A DNA stretch of 34,622 nt. Source: an uncultured Saprospiraceae bacterium (lineage in GTDB: Bacteria; Bacteroidota; Bacteroidia; Chitinophagales; Saprospiraceae). Below are positions 1 through 8,146 of this stretch, in pieces; position 1 is the first letter of the stretch, and each line of letters starts with the position of its first letter. The notes below the pieces were generated by a model that saw only the letters and a list, made by a program, of their open reading frames with translations, was not told the origin of the DNA and ran no database searches. The stretch is from NCBI GenBank assembly GCA_937921555.1, contig CAKZUV010000052.1, forward strand, positions 1 through 34,622, given 5' to 3'. Position numbers and translations under genes: made by a program.

Positions 1-1431
1 AAGGTATTCATCATTGATGAGGTACACATGCTCTCACAGGCAGCCTTCAATGCTTTTTTGAAAACACTGGAAGAACCTCCTTCTTACGCGATTTTCATTT
101 TAGCTACCACAGAAAAACACAAAATTATTCCAACCATTTTATCGCGTTGCCAGATTTTTGACTTTCGTCGAATTCAGGTGCCCGCAATTGTTAAACATTT
201 GCAGGAAATTTGTAAAACAGAAGAGATAAAAGGCAATAAAGATGCGCTGCACATCATCGCCCAAAAAGCGGATGGTGCCCTGCGGGATGCCCTCTCTATC
301 TTTGACCGGATGGTCAGTTTTTCCGGTAAGGAAATTACCTATCAGGGGGTAATTGAAAATCTGAACGTCCTGGACTACGATTATTTTTTCAAAATTGTCA
401 ACGCGATGCTGACCGAAAATATCACAGAAGTACTCAATACTTTTGACGAAATTTTACGGAAAGGTTTTGATCCCGATATTTTTATTAATGGTCTGGCAGA
501 ACATCTGCGGAACGTACTGGTTTGCAAAGATGAGGCGACCCTCGACCTGCTGGAAGTCAGTGACAGCCTGAAAAAGCAATACGGGGAACAAGCAAAAAAT
601 ACACCCGCTTCTTTTCTCTTATCCGGTCTGAGTCTGGCCAATGATTGTGACGTTCATTACAAAATGGCACGCAACAAAAGACTCCACGTCGAAATGACAC
701 TCATCAAAATGACGTATATCAACCGGGCAGTTGATTTGACTAAACAAGGCGTTCCGGCCCCCGTTCCCACGGCAGTCCCCACCAAAACGGCCAATTTTCA
801 GTCAGCACCTGTTCCCTCCGTTGTTAAGGAGCCTAAGGCAACAATACCCGTAGAATCAAATGCTTCCCGACCCGTCGCCGAACCGACAAAGGTCGAAAAA
901 GAAGGTTCGAAACCAGAAAAAAAGGCACGTAAGCTAAACGATTTCAACAAGTTGTCCGTTCCATCCTTGCATAATACGCCTAGTTTTTCTTTGGACAAAA
1001 TTGCGGCTGACATTGACAAGGCAGCACAAAACGAAGAGATAGAAGAATCGCGGCTTACTAACGAAAATTTGCGGGAAGCATGGATAACTTACGTAAAACA
1101 AGTACAATCACCTTCGGCCCGGAATACACTCAGAAGTGCAGAACTGAAAATCGAAGATAATCAGGTCGTCGCTACCGTAGGTACAAAAATGGCCAGACAG
1201 ATGATCCTCGACGAATCAGGTTTGATGCCTTACGTACGGGAACAATTGTGTGATAAAAGACTGGCATTATTAATCAGAATTGATCCATCAAAGGCAGCCC
1301 GTGCGGCTGATATTACCCCTAAAAAGAAGAAGCCAGCAACAAATAAAGAAATTTACCAGAATATGATCGCTCGTAATCCCTTGGTTGAGGATTTGCGGAA
1401 GCGTTTCGATTTACAGCCCGATAAAGAATAA
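1..1431 (+). CDS. dnaX: DNA polymerase III subunit gamma/tau, 5'-truncated by window edge
   Basis: The reading frame is open from base 1 and gives 476 visible codons; the N-terminus with the Walker A loop lies outside the window. The first codons carry the Walker B region (FIIDEVHML), followed by the sensor-1 segment with ATTEKHKIIPTILSRCQ and FDFRRI, typical of the DnaX AAA+ clamp-loader ATPase. This subunit loads the sliding clamp and, as tau, links the replicative polymerases to the helicase. After the ATPase and collar regions (about residues 1-250) there is a proline/alanine/lysine-rich linker (about 255-310) and a C-terminal domain (about 340-476), so a tau-like long form is encoded. 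The Crp-type gene starts 12 bp after the stop and may be co-transcribed. The identification rests on motif order and is secure; only the 5' end is missing. Confidence 0.96.
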   Translation, partial: KVFIIDEVHMLSQAAFNAFLKTLEEPPSYAIFILATTEKHKIIPTILSRCQIFDFRRIQVPAIVKHLQEICKTEEIKGNKDALHIIAQKADGALRDALSIFDRMVSFSGKEITYQGVIENLNVLDYDYFFKIVNAMLTENITEVLNTFDEILRKGFDPDIFINGLAEHLRNVLVCKDEATLDLLEVSDSLKKQYGEQAKNTPASFLLSGLSLANDCDVHYKMARNKRLHVEMTLIKMTYINRAVDLTKQGVPAPVPTAVPTKTANFQSAPVPSVVKEPKATIPVESNASRPVAEPTKVEKEGSKPEKKARKLNDFNKLSVPSLHNTPSFSLDKIAADIDKAAQNEEIEESRLTNENLREAWITYVKQVQSPSARNTLRSAELKIEDNQVVATVGTKMARQMILDESGLMPYVREQLCDKRLALLIRIDPSKAARAADITPKKKKPATNKEIYQNMIARNPLVEDLRKRFDLQPDKE

Positions 1432-1443
1432 AAAAAAATACAA

Positions 1444-2136
1444 ATGGACAATCAACATCTTTGGTATCTGGAAAACATTGACGTTACGGGAATTCTCTGC
1501 CCCCAAAAAATGGATAACGTCGAAGACACTCATGCTTCTAAAGCTTTTAAAAAGGGAACCTATATTTATCTACAGGAAGAAGATGCAGATAAAATATTTT
1601 TCATCAATAGTGGTCGGGTAAAGATTGGTACAAACAGTGAAGAGGGTAAAGAAATTACCAAAGCGATTCTCGGCCCGGGAGAAGTCTTCGGCGAATTGTC
1701 GCTGATTGGAGAAGATAAACGCCGTGATTTTGCCATCTGTATGGAGGAAACGAGCGTTTGTATGGTCACAACCGCTGAGATGAAAGGATTGATGCGCAAT
1801 CACTCCATGCTTTCTGGTTTTATGATGAAAATTATGGGCAGCCGGGTCCTCGAAATGGAATCGCGGCTGGAGTCTCTGGTTTTCAAAGATTCCCGTACCA
1901 GAATCATAGAGTTTTTAGTGAACCTGGCCAATAGTAAAGGTCAACGGGTCGGCTACGAAACACTCGTCAGAAAATTTATGACTCATCAGGAAATTGCCAA
2001 TCTCACCGCTACTTCCCGACAAACCGTCACCACGGTTCTCAACGATTTAAGAACGCGTAATATATTGACGTTTGACCGTCGCCGGCTTTTGATTCGTGAT
2101 TTGGAATTGCTAACAGCCGAGAAAGAAGTGGTATAG
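1444..2136 (+). CDS. Crp/Fnr-family transcriptional regulator
   Basis: This is a 230-residue protein with the standard Crp/Fnr layout. Residues about 30-115 form a cyclic-nucleotide-binding-like jelly roll (INSGRVKIG, then [20 protein letters not shown]). Residues about 118-147 form the long dimer helix, and about 155-225 a winged helix-turn-helix ([20 protein letters not shown]). The turn after GELSLIG reads KRRDF where E. coli CRP has the cAMP-contacting Arg-Ser, so cAMP binding cannot be assumed. There is no Fnr-type N-terminal cysteine cluster, only isolated Cys residues. The gene follows dnaX by 12 bp with no visible promoter between them. The ATG at 1444 is preceded by an A-rich stretch and no Shine-Dalgarno site. 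Target genes and ligand cannot be read from the sequence. Confidence 0.93.
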   Translation: MDNQHLWYLENIDVTGILCPQKMDNVEDTHASKAFKKGTYIYLQEEDADKIFFINSGRVKIGTNSEEGKEITKAILGPGEVFGELSLIGEDKRRDFAICMEETSVCMVTTAEMKGLMRNHSMLSGFMMKIMGSRVLEMESRLESLVFKDSRTRIIEFLVNLANSKGQRVGYETLVRKFMTHQEIANLTATSRQTVTTVLNDLRTRNILTFDRRRLLIRDLELLTAEKEVV

Positions 2137-2149
2137 AAAATTTATACGA

Positions 2150-2187
2150 GTGTGTACGGGCGCAAATTCTAATCCGCCCGTACACGC
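2150..2187 (+). terminator. Stem-loop after the Crp-type gene (possible terminator)
   Basis: An 11-bp perfect inverted repeat (gtgtacgggcg at 2152-2162, its complement at 2175-2185) extends to 13 bp with one G-T wobble. It lies 13 bp after the stop of the regulator gene and just upstream of the pyrD promoter. No T-tract follows, so it may be a processing or protective hairpin, or an operator, instead of a classical intrinsic terminator. Confidence 0.5.
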
Positions 2188-2197
2188 CCATTATGGT

Positions 2198-2205
2198 TAT
2201 CTTTG
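2198..2205 (+). promoter_or_regulatory. Putative pyrD -7 promoter element
   Basis: TATCTTTG matches the Bacteroidota -7 consensus TAnnTTTG exactly. It lies 22 bp before the GTG chosen as the pyrD start and downstream of the earlier GTG at 2150, which supports the shorter pyrD. No clear -33 TTTG element was seen. Confidence 0.55.
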
Positions 2206-2227
2206 CGGTCCACAAAATATTCCAGCC

Positions 2228-3265
2228 GTGTACAAATTATTTTTTAAACCCCTTGCTTTTTTATTTTCTCCCGAACGGGCGCACCACCTCACCCTCACAG
2301 GACTGAAAACGATTTTGGCTATTCCCATTATTTCAAATCTTTTCCGGAATTATTTTACCGTAGAAGACGAACGTCTCCACCGAAATATTTTTGGATTAAC
2401 TTTTAAAAATCCCGTGGGACTCGCAGCGGGTTTTGATAAAGATGGACAACACTACCACGCAATGTCGGCTTTGGGTTTTGGTTTTATTGAATTAGGAACT
2501 GTTACGCCTGTTGGTCAGGCAGGTAATCCACAACCACGGCTGTTTCGTTTGCCCGCCGACGAAGCCCTCATCAACCGGATGGGTTTTAATAACGAAGGGA
2601 TGGAAGCCCTGGTACGTCGCTTAAAAAAAGACCGGCCCGGGCACTTAATCATTGGCGGTAATATTGGAAAAAATAAAATTACGCCCAACGAATCTGCTCA
2701 TCTCGATTACGAAAAATGCTTTCAGGCTTTATTTCCTTACGTTGACTATTTTGTAGTCAATGTCAGTTCTCCCAATACCCCCAATTTGCGGGACTTGCAG
2801 GAAAAAGAACCGCTGACCCGCCTGCTAAGTTTATTACAGGATTTAAATAATAGCAAAGCCAACCCGAAGCCCATCTTATTAAAAATTGCGCCGGACCTCA
2901 CCGACGGCCAACTGGATGATATTGTGGACATTGTCCGCGAGACTAAAATCAGCGGTGTAATTGCTACTAATACTACAATTTCCAGAGCAGATTTGAATAC
3001 GCCTCAAAGTGAAATTTCCGAAATTGGAATGGGTGGATTGAGTGGCCAGCCCGTAAAGGAGCGTTCTACAGAAGTAATCCGTTATCTCCACCAAAAATCA
3101 AATGGCCAGTTAAAAATCATCGGCGTGGGAGGTATCGGAAGTGCAGCCGATGCGCTCGAAAAACTAGCCGCAGGTGCTTCGCTCGTTCAGGTTTATAGTG
3201 GGTTGGTTTACGAAGGTCCCGGGCTGGTAAAACGAATTAACGAAGCTATTTTAAAGGCTCACTGA
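2228..3265 (+). CDS. pyrD: Dihydroorotate dehydrogenase (quinone), class 2
   Basis: PyrD oxidises dihydroorotate to orotate with FMN and passes electrons to the quinone pool, the fourth step of de novo pyrimidine synthesis, at the inner face of the cytoplasmic membrane. The class 2 hallmarks are present: a short amphipathic N-terminal segment (about residues 1-45), [30 protein letters not shown], the active-site loop [11 protein letters not shown] with the class 2 catalytic Ser near residue 180, [16 protein letters not shown], and the phosphate-binding [11 protein letters not shown] and VQVYSGL near the C-terminus. The frame is open from a GTG at 2150, but that start falls inside a hairpin and upstream of the -7 element. 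The GTG at 2228 gives [19 protein letters not shown], which fits the family N-terminus and a normal length of 345 residues. Confidence 0.95.
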   Translation: MYKLFFKPLAFLFSPERAHHLTLTGLKTILAIPIISNLFRNYFTVEDERLHRNIFGLTFKNPVGLAAGFDKDGQHYHAMSALGFGFIELGTVTPVGQAGNPQPRLFRLPADEALINRMGFNNEGMEALVRRLKKDRPGHLIIGGNIGKNKITPNESAHLDYEKCFQALFPYVDYFVVNVSSPNTPNLRDLQEKEPLTRLLSLLQDLNNSKANPKPILLKIAPDLTDGQLDDIVDIVRETKISGVIATNTTISRADLNTPQSEISEIGMGGLSGQPVKERSTEVIRYLHQKSNGQLKIIGVGGIGSAADALEKLAAGASLVQVYSGLVYEGPGLVKRINEAILKAH

Positions 3266-3477
3266 TTAACAATTTTTTAGGTCGATCATATAAAAATATA
3301 GGATGCAGAATTAGGGATGTTCAGAAAAATAATTCAGGCACATTTTTTGCACTTTTAAAAGATCATTACCCCTCTTTTTCATTTCCCTTCCTTAAACTAT
3401 CGAACAATATTCGCCGTGTTTAGAGCATGTATGCGAACGGTTCACTATTTGATTATTCACCATACAATCTTCAATAA

Positions 3478-3582
3478 ATGTCACAACAGGAAATCAGTAT
3501 TTACAAAGACGTACGCTTTTGGTTAATTGCGGTGTCTTTAATTTTGTTAATCGTTATTACGGTTATGACTTTTCCCGGATAA
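3478..3582 (+). CDS. Small single-span membrane protein (34 aa), hypothetical
   Basis: An ATG-initiated frame encodes 34 residues: a short charged N-terminus (MSQQEISIYKDVRFW) followed by one hydrophobic segment of about 17-18 residues (LIAVSLILLIVITVMTF) ending in PG. That is the layout of a single-span micro-protein with a cytoplasmic N-terminus. It sits alone 212 bp after pyrD and is followed by a palindromic repeat and a strong terminator at 3679-3710 that could end its transcript. I do not recognise the family. A chance ORF of this size is possible, but the charged-then-hydrophobic pattern in an otherwise empty region argues for a gene. Confidence 0.45.
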   Translation: MSQQEISIYKDVRFWLIAVSLILLIVITVMTFPG

Positions 3583-3618
3583 TACCCGGAATCTGATTCC
3601 CTCCTATTTATTCATTTA

Positions 3619-3672
3619 GAGCTCGTCTAAATTTCCGTTAATTGGCTACAATTGGCAAATTTGGACAAGTGC
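3619..3672 (+). repeat. 54-bp palindromic repeat, copy 1
   Basis: This 54-bp sequence matches the reverse complement of 5313-5366 at about 48 of 54 positions, including an uninterrupted core that contains ATTGGCTACAATTGGCAAAT. The ends are imperfect inverted repeats (GAGCTCGTC against the complement of GGACAAGTGC), so each copy can fold on itself. The two copies face each other around the lipoprotein and ssb genes. No coding function is evident. Confidence 0.8.
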
Positions 3673-3678
3673 TTAATA

Positions 3679-3710
3679 AAAGGGGTATTTGCGTCGGCAA
3701 ATACCCCTTT
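3679..3710 (+). terminator. Strong intrinsic terminator
   Basis: A 14-bp perfect stem (aaaggggtatttgc with its complement) encloses a GTCG tetraloop and is followed by a CAATTTTT tract. It would end transcripts coming from the micro-ORF or pyrD before the lipoprotein promoter. Confidence 0.85.
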
Positions 3711-3769
3711 CAATTTTTGCCAAAAACATACTATCTTGCCAGAGAAAGAAGCATTCGTACTGATCGGAA

Positions 3770-3777
3770 TATTTTTG
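3770..3777 (+). promoter_or_regulatory. Putative -7 element for the lipoprotein gene
   Basis: TATTTTTG fits TAnnTTTG and lies 29 bp before the ATG at 3807, after the terminator at 3679-3710. It supports starting the lipoprotein at 3807 and not at the earlier in-frame codon at 3642, which precedes the terminator. Confidence 0.45.
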
Positions 3778-3806
3778 AAAATCTGCTTCTTTTTCAATTT
3801 TATACT

Positions 3807-4772
3807 ATGAAAAAGCATGTTATTTTGGTCGTTATTAGTGCGCTTTTATTTGGTTGTAAAACTGAGCCTTCCGCTCCGTCTGCCAATGCCATTGTACCGG
3901 AAATAGCAGATACTGTTCCTGTCAGAAAACCCCAAAAATCACCCGTAGTTCCAACCAGTCACAACTGCACCGTCAAAGGTAAGTTAATGGAAGACAATGA
4001 ACTCTGGATTCCCAAAGAACAACTCTGGGCGTGTATCGTCGCGGATAAAATTACGCACGATCAGGACTTTGGGGATAGTTACCGGATTTTTGATATTTAC
4101 GATACTCAAAATTGCAGACAGATCAGCCGTAAAGTTCTGCCCGTCAATAATAGTCCTGACTTTCCGTGGTATATTTTTCAAAATACTTACGAAGAAAAAA
4201 ATCAGGTGATTTGCACATCGGGATTTGAATTTACTTTTTGTTATGATGTCGAAAACCGAGTACTGCTTCCCCGGATGAAGCCCGGATTCTTGTTGCCCCG
4301 CACCGCACTGGACGCACAATCGGGAATGACACAAAGTATGTCCGTTTATGAGCGGTATCTTTTTGGATATGCCCAGGATTTAGGATTTTTTGCGTACGAT
4401 TTGACCAATAAGGAAAAGATAGAAAAATTTCTTCCCATTGCTGAATACCATCTAAAAAAAGACAACCAATTTTATGGACTTTTCCTGATCCCTGCGGATA
4501 ATCAAAAATATCAGGCAGTTATTCCTTCTATAAATATGAATGATGGAGCGATAACTATTTCCCCGTTGCTCGCCAGTCCACGGACGATTGATCCGGTAGT
4601 TGCGAAGAATGTTCGTAATAATCGCTTTCAGATATTTACCGATCTGGCATCCCCGGATAAAATGAAAATAGCTTTTGATTTACAAAAAGGAAAACTGGTT
4701 AAATTGCCCGCTGACATCGCTAGGCTTCCAGTTGGAAAAATACTGGATTATTTGAAGAAGCAAGGTCGTTAA
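3807..4772 (+). CDS. Hypothetical lipoprotein
   Basis: This 321-residue protein begins MKKHVILVVISALLFGC, a lipoprotein signal peptide with the lipobox ending at Cys17, followed by a Ser/Pro/Thr-rich tether to about residue 55. The rest is a mixed beta-rich globular region (for example YRIFDIYDTQNCRQISRKVL, then a segment around YLFGYAQDLGFFAYDLTNKE) that may be propeller-like, but I cannot place it in a family. The frame is open upstream to 3642, but that stretch is repeat and terminator DNA, so the ATG at 3807 is preferred. The gene converges with ssb and shares a terminator with it. It is presumably attached to the periplasmic face of a membrane or to the cell surface after processing by LspA. 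Confidence 0.7.
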   Translation: MKKHVILVVISALLFGCKTEPSAPSANAIVPEIADTVPVRKPQKSPVVPTSHNCTVKGKLMEDNELWIPKEQLWACIVADKITHDQDFGDSYRIFDIYDTQNCRQISRKVLPVNNSPDFPWYIFQNTYEEKNQVICTSGFEFTFCYDVENRVLLPRMKPGFLLPRTALDAQSGMTQSMSVYERYLFGYAQDLGFFAYDLTNKEKIEKFLPIAEYHLKKDNQFYGLFLIPADNQKYQAVIPSINMNDGAITISPLLASPRTIDPVVAKNVRNNRFQIFTDLASPDKMKIAFDLQKGKLVKLPADIARLPVGKILDYLKKQGR

Positions 4773-4801
4773 GAATGAAAATGAATTTGTTAAAAAAAGA
4801 A

Positions 4802-4826
4802 AACGCCACGGAAAATCCGCGGCGTT
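4802..4826. terminator. Terminator between convergent lipoprotein and ssb genes
   Basis: The arms aacgccacgg and ccgcggcgtt pair at 9 of 10 positions around AAAAT. On the minus strand the stem is followed by TTTTCTTTTTTT, a good T-tract for ending ssb; on the plus strand the tail is weaker (TTCTTTG). Confidence 0.75.
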
Positions 4827-4876
4827 CTTTGAATAAAACACTATTCAGTGCTCGTCAGCCTGAAACATCGAAATAA

Positions 4877-5221
4877 TTAGTTGACCTCTTTTTTATCCAG
4901 AAAAGTAAACTCACTGACTTGAATCTCTGTGATGTTCCGATCCCTTCCTTCTTTATCCTTATACGTCCGGTGACATAATTTTCCGGAAACTGCTACCTGT
5001 TTTCCCTTTTTAAAATACATGCCCATAATCTCCGCCGTTTTTCCCCATGCGGTTAAGTTATGCCATTGCGTTTCTTCTACTTTTTCCCCGTTCTTGTTTT
5101 TGTAAGATTCGGAAGTCGCAATTTGGGCGTTTACCGCTACTTTTCCGCTGTCAAATTTTTTCAATTCTGCGTCTTTGCCCAAATGTCCGATAAGTTGTAC
5201 TTGATTTCTAATACTGTTCAT
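4877..5221 (-). CDS. ssb: Single-stranded DNA-binding protein, short form
   Basis: The 114-residue protein is an SSB OB-fold from end to end: MNSIRNQVQLIGHLGKDAEL, then ATSESYKN, ETQWHNLTAWGKTAEI, KKGKQVAVSGKL and RNITEIQVSEFTFL. SSB coats single-stranded DNA during replication, recombination and repair. The protein stops about five residues after the OB fold (ending DKKEVN) and has no glycine/proline-rich linker and no acidic DDIPF-like tip, which in full-length SSBs recruits partner enzymes. It may therefore be an accessory SSB, with a full-length housekeeping copy elsewhere; that is inference. The neighbours are a lipoprotein gene (convergent) and a palindromic repeat upstream, with no other replication gene nearby. 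Confidence 0.92.
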   Translation of the reverse strand: MNSIRNQVQLIGHLGKDAELKKFDSGKVAVNAQIATSESYKNKNGEKVEETQWHNLTAWGKTAEIMGMYFKKGKQVAVSGKLCHRTYKDKEGRDRNITEIQVSEFTFLDKKEVN

Positions 5222-5312
5222 AATAAATTGGTGTTGTGTCTTCTCCGCTATCTGTCTGTAATCAGTGACACCAAAGAAGTCGTGAAAAAATAAATTTTAG
5301 TAAATCAGCTGA

Positions 5313-5366
5313 GAGCTTGCCCAAATTTGCCAATTGTAGCCAATTAATGGAAGTTTAGACAAGCTC
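5313..5366 (-). repeat. 54-bp palindromic repeat, copy 2 (inverted)
   Basis: This is the inverted partner of 3619-3672. Its own arms are better preserved than those of copy 1 (GAGCTTG at one end, CAAGCTC at the other), so it forms a long imperfect hairpin. It lies upstream of ssb, about 92 bp from the ssb start. Confidence 0.8.
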
Positions 5367-5496
5367 TAACAATCAACTGTGCTGCAAAGGTGAGGGTAAA
5401 CAGAGGAGTTAGTCGTATAATAGCTGGTTAATGCCGTTTGTAATCGTTTAAAAACTCTTAGTTACCAAAATAATACTCGTTTCACACATAAAAAAC
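5367..5496. other. Non-coding stretch upstream of ssb
   Basis: Between the palindromic repeat and the terminator of the oxidoreductase operon I see no ORF and no strong structure. A minus-strand CACCTTTG near 5383-5390 differs at one base from the TAnnTTTG element and could be the ssb promoter, about 160 bp from the start codon. Confidence 0.3.
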
Positions 5497-5524
5497 GGGC
5501 TTATGCCGCTTCGGACATAAACCC
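5497..5524 (-). terminator. Terminator of the GMC oxidoreductase operon
   Basis: On the minus strand an imperfect stem (GGGTTTATG paired with CATAAGCCC, with an inner CCG/CGG) is followed by GTTTTTTA. It lies 47 bp after the stop of the subunit-3-like gene. Confidence 0.7.
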
Positions 5525-5570
5525 ACTAATTTTATTTTTTTGAAAATTTTTAACCAGACAGATATATCTG

Positions 5571-6239
5571 CTACAAAGACCAGGATCGACCGTTTGGTAC
5601 TTCGGACATATCCAGACATGGAATATCCATACCCGGAACCGGATCATAATTCAACACGTCTTCCCCGACTTTCTCAGAAGTAAAATATCCGACGAGGGTC
5701 ATTTCCTTCAGCAGTTTAAAAAACGGTTCCTGGTTGGTTCGCTGATAAGTAACACCTGAGCTAAGTTCCTCTGAGGCCATTCTCTCAAACTCGTTCTCTT
5801 CCGTTTCATAAGCCTCCTGAATCTGAGTGTTTATTTTCTTCGCCGTTGCTTCGTGTTTCAGCAATAACTCGTCGCGCTGTTCGTCGGTACAGTCCGCAAA
5901 ATCTTTCCCGTAGGTAGTCTTGCAATCCGCGGCCAGATCCGCCAGTCCTTTTCTGAAACGCTCCTGCATCGCGGGTGTATAAACCTCCGCGACCATCTGA
6001 TCCATGAACCGGTGCACAAAAACATCGTTGGCGCCCGGCGTATCCGTAGCGGGCAGAATCTGTTCGGTGATCACTTTCAGTAATTCGGTTTCTTTCGCAT
6101 CAAAAAATGCGGGTTTCCACCCTCCTTCCGAAGTAACAGCATCTGCTTTACAACCATTCATCACGCCCATCACCGTCGAAGCCGACAGTGCGTACCCCAT
6201 TATCATGGCCGTTCTTTTTATTGCACTTCTTCTTTTCAT
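5571..6239 (-). CDS. Gluconate 2-dehydrogenase subunit 3-like protein
   Basis: The 222-residue protein begins MKRRSAIKRTAMIMGYALS, a basic twin-Arg-like leader, followed by a hydrophobic run and MNGC at Cys30. Export by Tat and/or lipid modification are both plausible. The body has the pattern of the gluconate 2-dehydrogenase subunit 3 family (FFDAKETELLKVITEQILP, then PGANDVFVHRFMDQMV and the C-terminal LVGYFTSEKVGEDVLNYDPV). Such small subunits accompany a flavin dehydrogenase subunit and help its export and stability. Here the start lies only 11 bp after the stop of the GMC oxidoreductase, so the two are almost certainly co-transcribed and form a complex. No cytochrome c subunit follows. 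Confidence 0.87.
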   Translation of the reverse strand: MKRRSAIKRTAMIMGYALSASTVMGVMNGCKADAVTSEGGWKPAFFDAKETELLKVITEQILPATDTPGANDVFVHRFMDQMVAEVYTPAMQERFRKGLADLAADCKTTYGKDFADCTDEQRDELLLKHEATAKKINTQIQEAYETEENEFERMASEELSSGVTYQRTNQEPFFKLLKEMTLVGYFTSEKVGEDVLNYDPVPGMDIPCLDMSEVPNGRSWSL

Positions 6240-6250
6240 AATTTTAAATT

Positions 6251-7957
6251 TTAAAGCTCATTTCTATTAAGCTGTTTTACGGCAAAATCGCACGCACGGG
6301 CCGTGAGTGCCATGTACGTAATAGAAGGATTCTGACAAGCCGCAGATGTCATACAAGCACCATCCGTAACAAATACATTGGGAACGGTGTGTATTTGATT
6401 ATTACCATTCAGGACTGACGTTTTGGAATCCCGTCCCATACGGGCAGTACCCATCTCATGGATACCCAGCCCCGGATAGGAACCTTCATCTTTGGTAGTG
6501 ATATTTTTAAAGCCGGCTGCTTCCAGCATCTCTGCTCCCGCAATCGCCATGTCTTTACGCATGATTTTTTCGTTCTCTTTATTTTCACAATCAAAAGTAA
6601 CGGTAGGTAATCCCCATTTATCTCTTTTATCTTCGTTCAGATACATTCGATTTTCGTGATAAGGCAACATCTCCGCAAAAGCCATCATTCCCATTCTCCA
6701 CGGACCCGGAGCCAGTAAATCGTCTTTGTATTTTTTACCAACTCCAGCTTCTGCAATGTGACTTGCCCAGTTGGTGCGACTCGCCGAACCCTGATAACCA
6801 AAGCCTCTCAGATAATCTTTTCGTTCTGTTCCTTTTCCAATATTTTGAAACCGGGGAATATAAAATCCTGCCGGACGACGTCCTTTGTAGTATTTATCAC
6901 CAAACCCGTCGTAGGTTCCGGAAGCTCTTACTTTAAAATGGTGATCCATGAGGTTGTGTCCCAGTTCCCCGCTTTGATTACCCATTCCATCCGGATGTGC
7001 ATCTGATTTTGAATTTAACAAAATAGAAGTAGAACCGATGGCGGAGGCGCAGCAGAAAATCACTTTCGCAAAGAATTCTGTTGTCTCCATTGTCAGCTCA
7101 TCAATAATTCGTACCCCGGTTGCCCGTTTGGTTTCTTTATCGTACATGATTTCGTGAACGATACTGTGGGGACGTAAAGTCATATTTCCCGTAGCAACCG
7201 CAGCCGGCAAAGTAGAAGACTGACTGCTGAAATAACCACCATAGGGACATCCGCGCATACAGCGATTACGCCGCTGACAGGCACCCCGGTTTAAATGTGT
7301 TACACTAAGATTAGCAACTCTTCCCGGTGTTATGAGTCGATTGGGAAATGCTTTCTGAATTTTTTCTCTGGCATCGCTTTCCAGGCAATTTAGCTGAAAA
7401 GGAGGCAAATATTTTCCATCCGGTGCGGCACGATGATTTTCCGCTTGTCCACTGATTCCAACAAAACTTTCTACGTAATCATACCAGGGTTCGATATCTT
7501 TATATCGAATGGGCCAGTCTACTCCGAATCCATCCCGGGCATTTTCGGTAAAATCCTGTTCACTCCAGCGGTAGCAATGTCTGCCCCACATCAGCGATCG
7601 TCCTCCCACGTGGTAGCCCCGCATCCAGTCAAACCGTTTTACTTCCGAATATGGATGGTCCAGATCATTGACAAAAAAGTGTTTTCTCGCGTAATTGACC
7701 GTATAACCTGTCCGCGCCTGTACTCCTTGCTGCCGTAAGTCTTCCTGAGTAGGTTTGCCGCCGTTAGGCATATCCCAGGGGTCGAGGTGCATCGTAGGAT
7801 AATCCGCTATATGCTTTACATCTCTGCCTCTTTCCAGTACGAGTGTCTTTAATCCCTTTTCGCTCAGTTCTTTGGCAGCCCAGCCACCGCTGATACCCGA
7901 CCCGATGACGATCGCATCGTAGGTAACTTCTTCTTTTCCTTGTGAATTGAAATACAT
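6251..7957 (-). CDS. GMC-family FAD-dependent oxidoreductase (dehydrogenase subunit)
   Basis: This 568-residue flavoprotein starts with a dinucleotide-binding fold (YDAIVIGSGISGGWAAKEL, ending VLERGRD) and ends with the GMC C-terminal signature GIHEMGTARMG and NPSITYMALTARA; His500 and Asn543 sit where GMC enzymes carry their catalytic pair. It would oxidise a sugar or sugar alcohol and pass electrons to a membrane acceptor; the substrate is not readable from sequence. A cysteine cluster, C227-x5-C233-x3-C237 (CQRRNRCMRGCPYGG), resembles the iron-sulfur segment of bacterial FAD glucose dehydrogenase alpha subunits. No signal peptide is visible, so export would be by hitch-hiking on the twin-Arg-like partner encoded 11 bp downstream. 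The start at 7957 follows a TAATTTTG element. Confidence 0.93.
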   Translation of the reverse strand: MYFNSQGKEEVTYDAIVIGSGISGGWAAKELSEKGLKTLVLERGRDVKHIADYPTMHLDPWDMPNGGKPTQEDLRQQGVQARTGYTVNYARKHFFVNDLDHPYSEVKRFDWMRGYHVGGRSLMWGRHCYRWSEQDFTENARDGFGVDWPIRYKDIEPWYDYVESFVGISGQAENHRAAPDGKYLPPFQLNCLESDAREKIQKAFPNRLITPGRVANLSVTHLNRGACQRRNRCMRGCPYGGYFSSQSSTLPAAVATGNMTLRPHSIVHEIMYDKETKRATGVRIIDELTMETTEFFAKVIFCCASAIGSTSILLNSKSDAHPDGMGNQSGELGHNLMDHHFKVRASGTYDGFGDKYYKGRRPAGFYIPRFQNIGKGTERKDYLRGFGYQGSASRTNWASHIAEAGVGKKYKDDLLAPGPWRMGMMAFAEMLPYHENRMYLNEDKRDKWGLPTVTFDCENKENEKIMRKDMAIAGAEMLEAAGFKNITTKDEGSYPGLGIHEMGTARMGRDSKTSVLNGNNQIHTVPNVFVTDGACMTSAACQNPSITYMALTARACDFAVKQLNRNEL

Positions 7958-7985
7958 AGTAATAATTTTGATTGACCGAAAAATA

Positions 7986-7993
7986 CAAAATTA
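7986..7993 (-). promoter_or_regulatory. Putative -7 element for the GMC operon
   Basis: Minus-strand TAATTTTG fits TAnnTTTG and ends 28 bp upstream of the GMC start codon. No -33 element is evident, and AT-rich DNA makes chance matches likely. Confidence 0.35.
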
Positions 7994-8146
7994 AATAGTC
8001 AATTACCTATCACTATAATTCTTTTTATTTTTTCTTACAAAAAGAAGACGAACGGTATTCCCATTAATAAATTTTTGTCATTTATCCGACATTTCACTTC
8101 TGCTAGTCAATCAGATAAGTTTTAATAAAAACATTCCTAAGAATTT

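Noticed and set aside
2150-2227. GTG start at 2150 for pyrD, giving 26 extra residues
   Set aside because: The extension covers a strong hairpin and the TATCTTTG promoter element and does not resemble the PyrD N-terminus; the GTG at 2228 fits both the promoter and the family.
3642-3806. Longer frame upstream of the lipoprotein
   Set aside because: It reads through a palindromic repeat and a perfect terminator hairpin, while the ATG at 3807 begins a textbook lipoprotein signal peptide.
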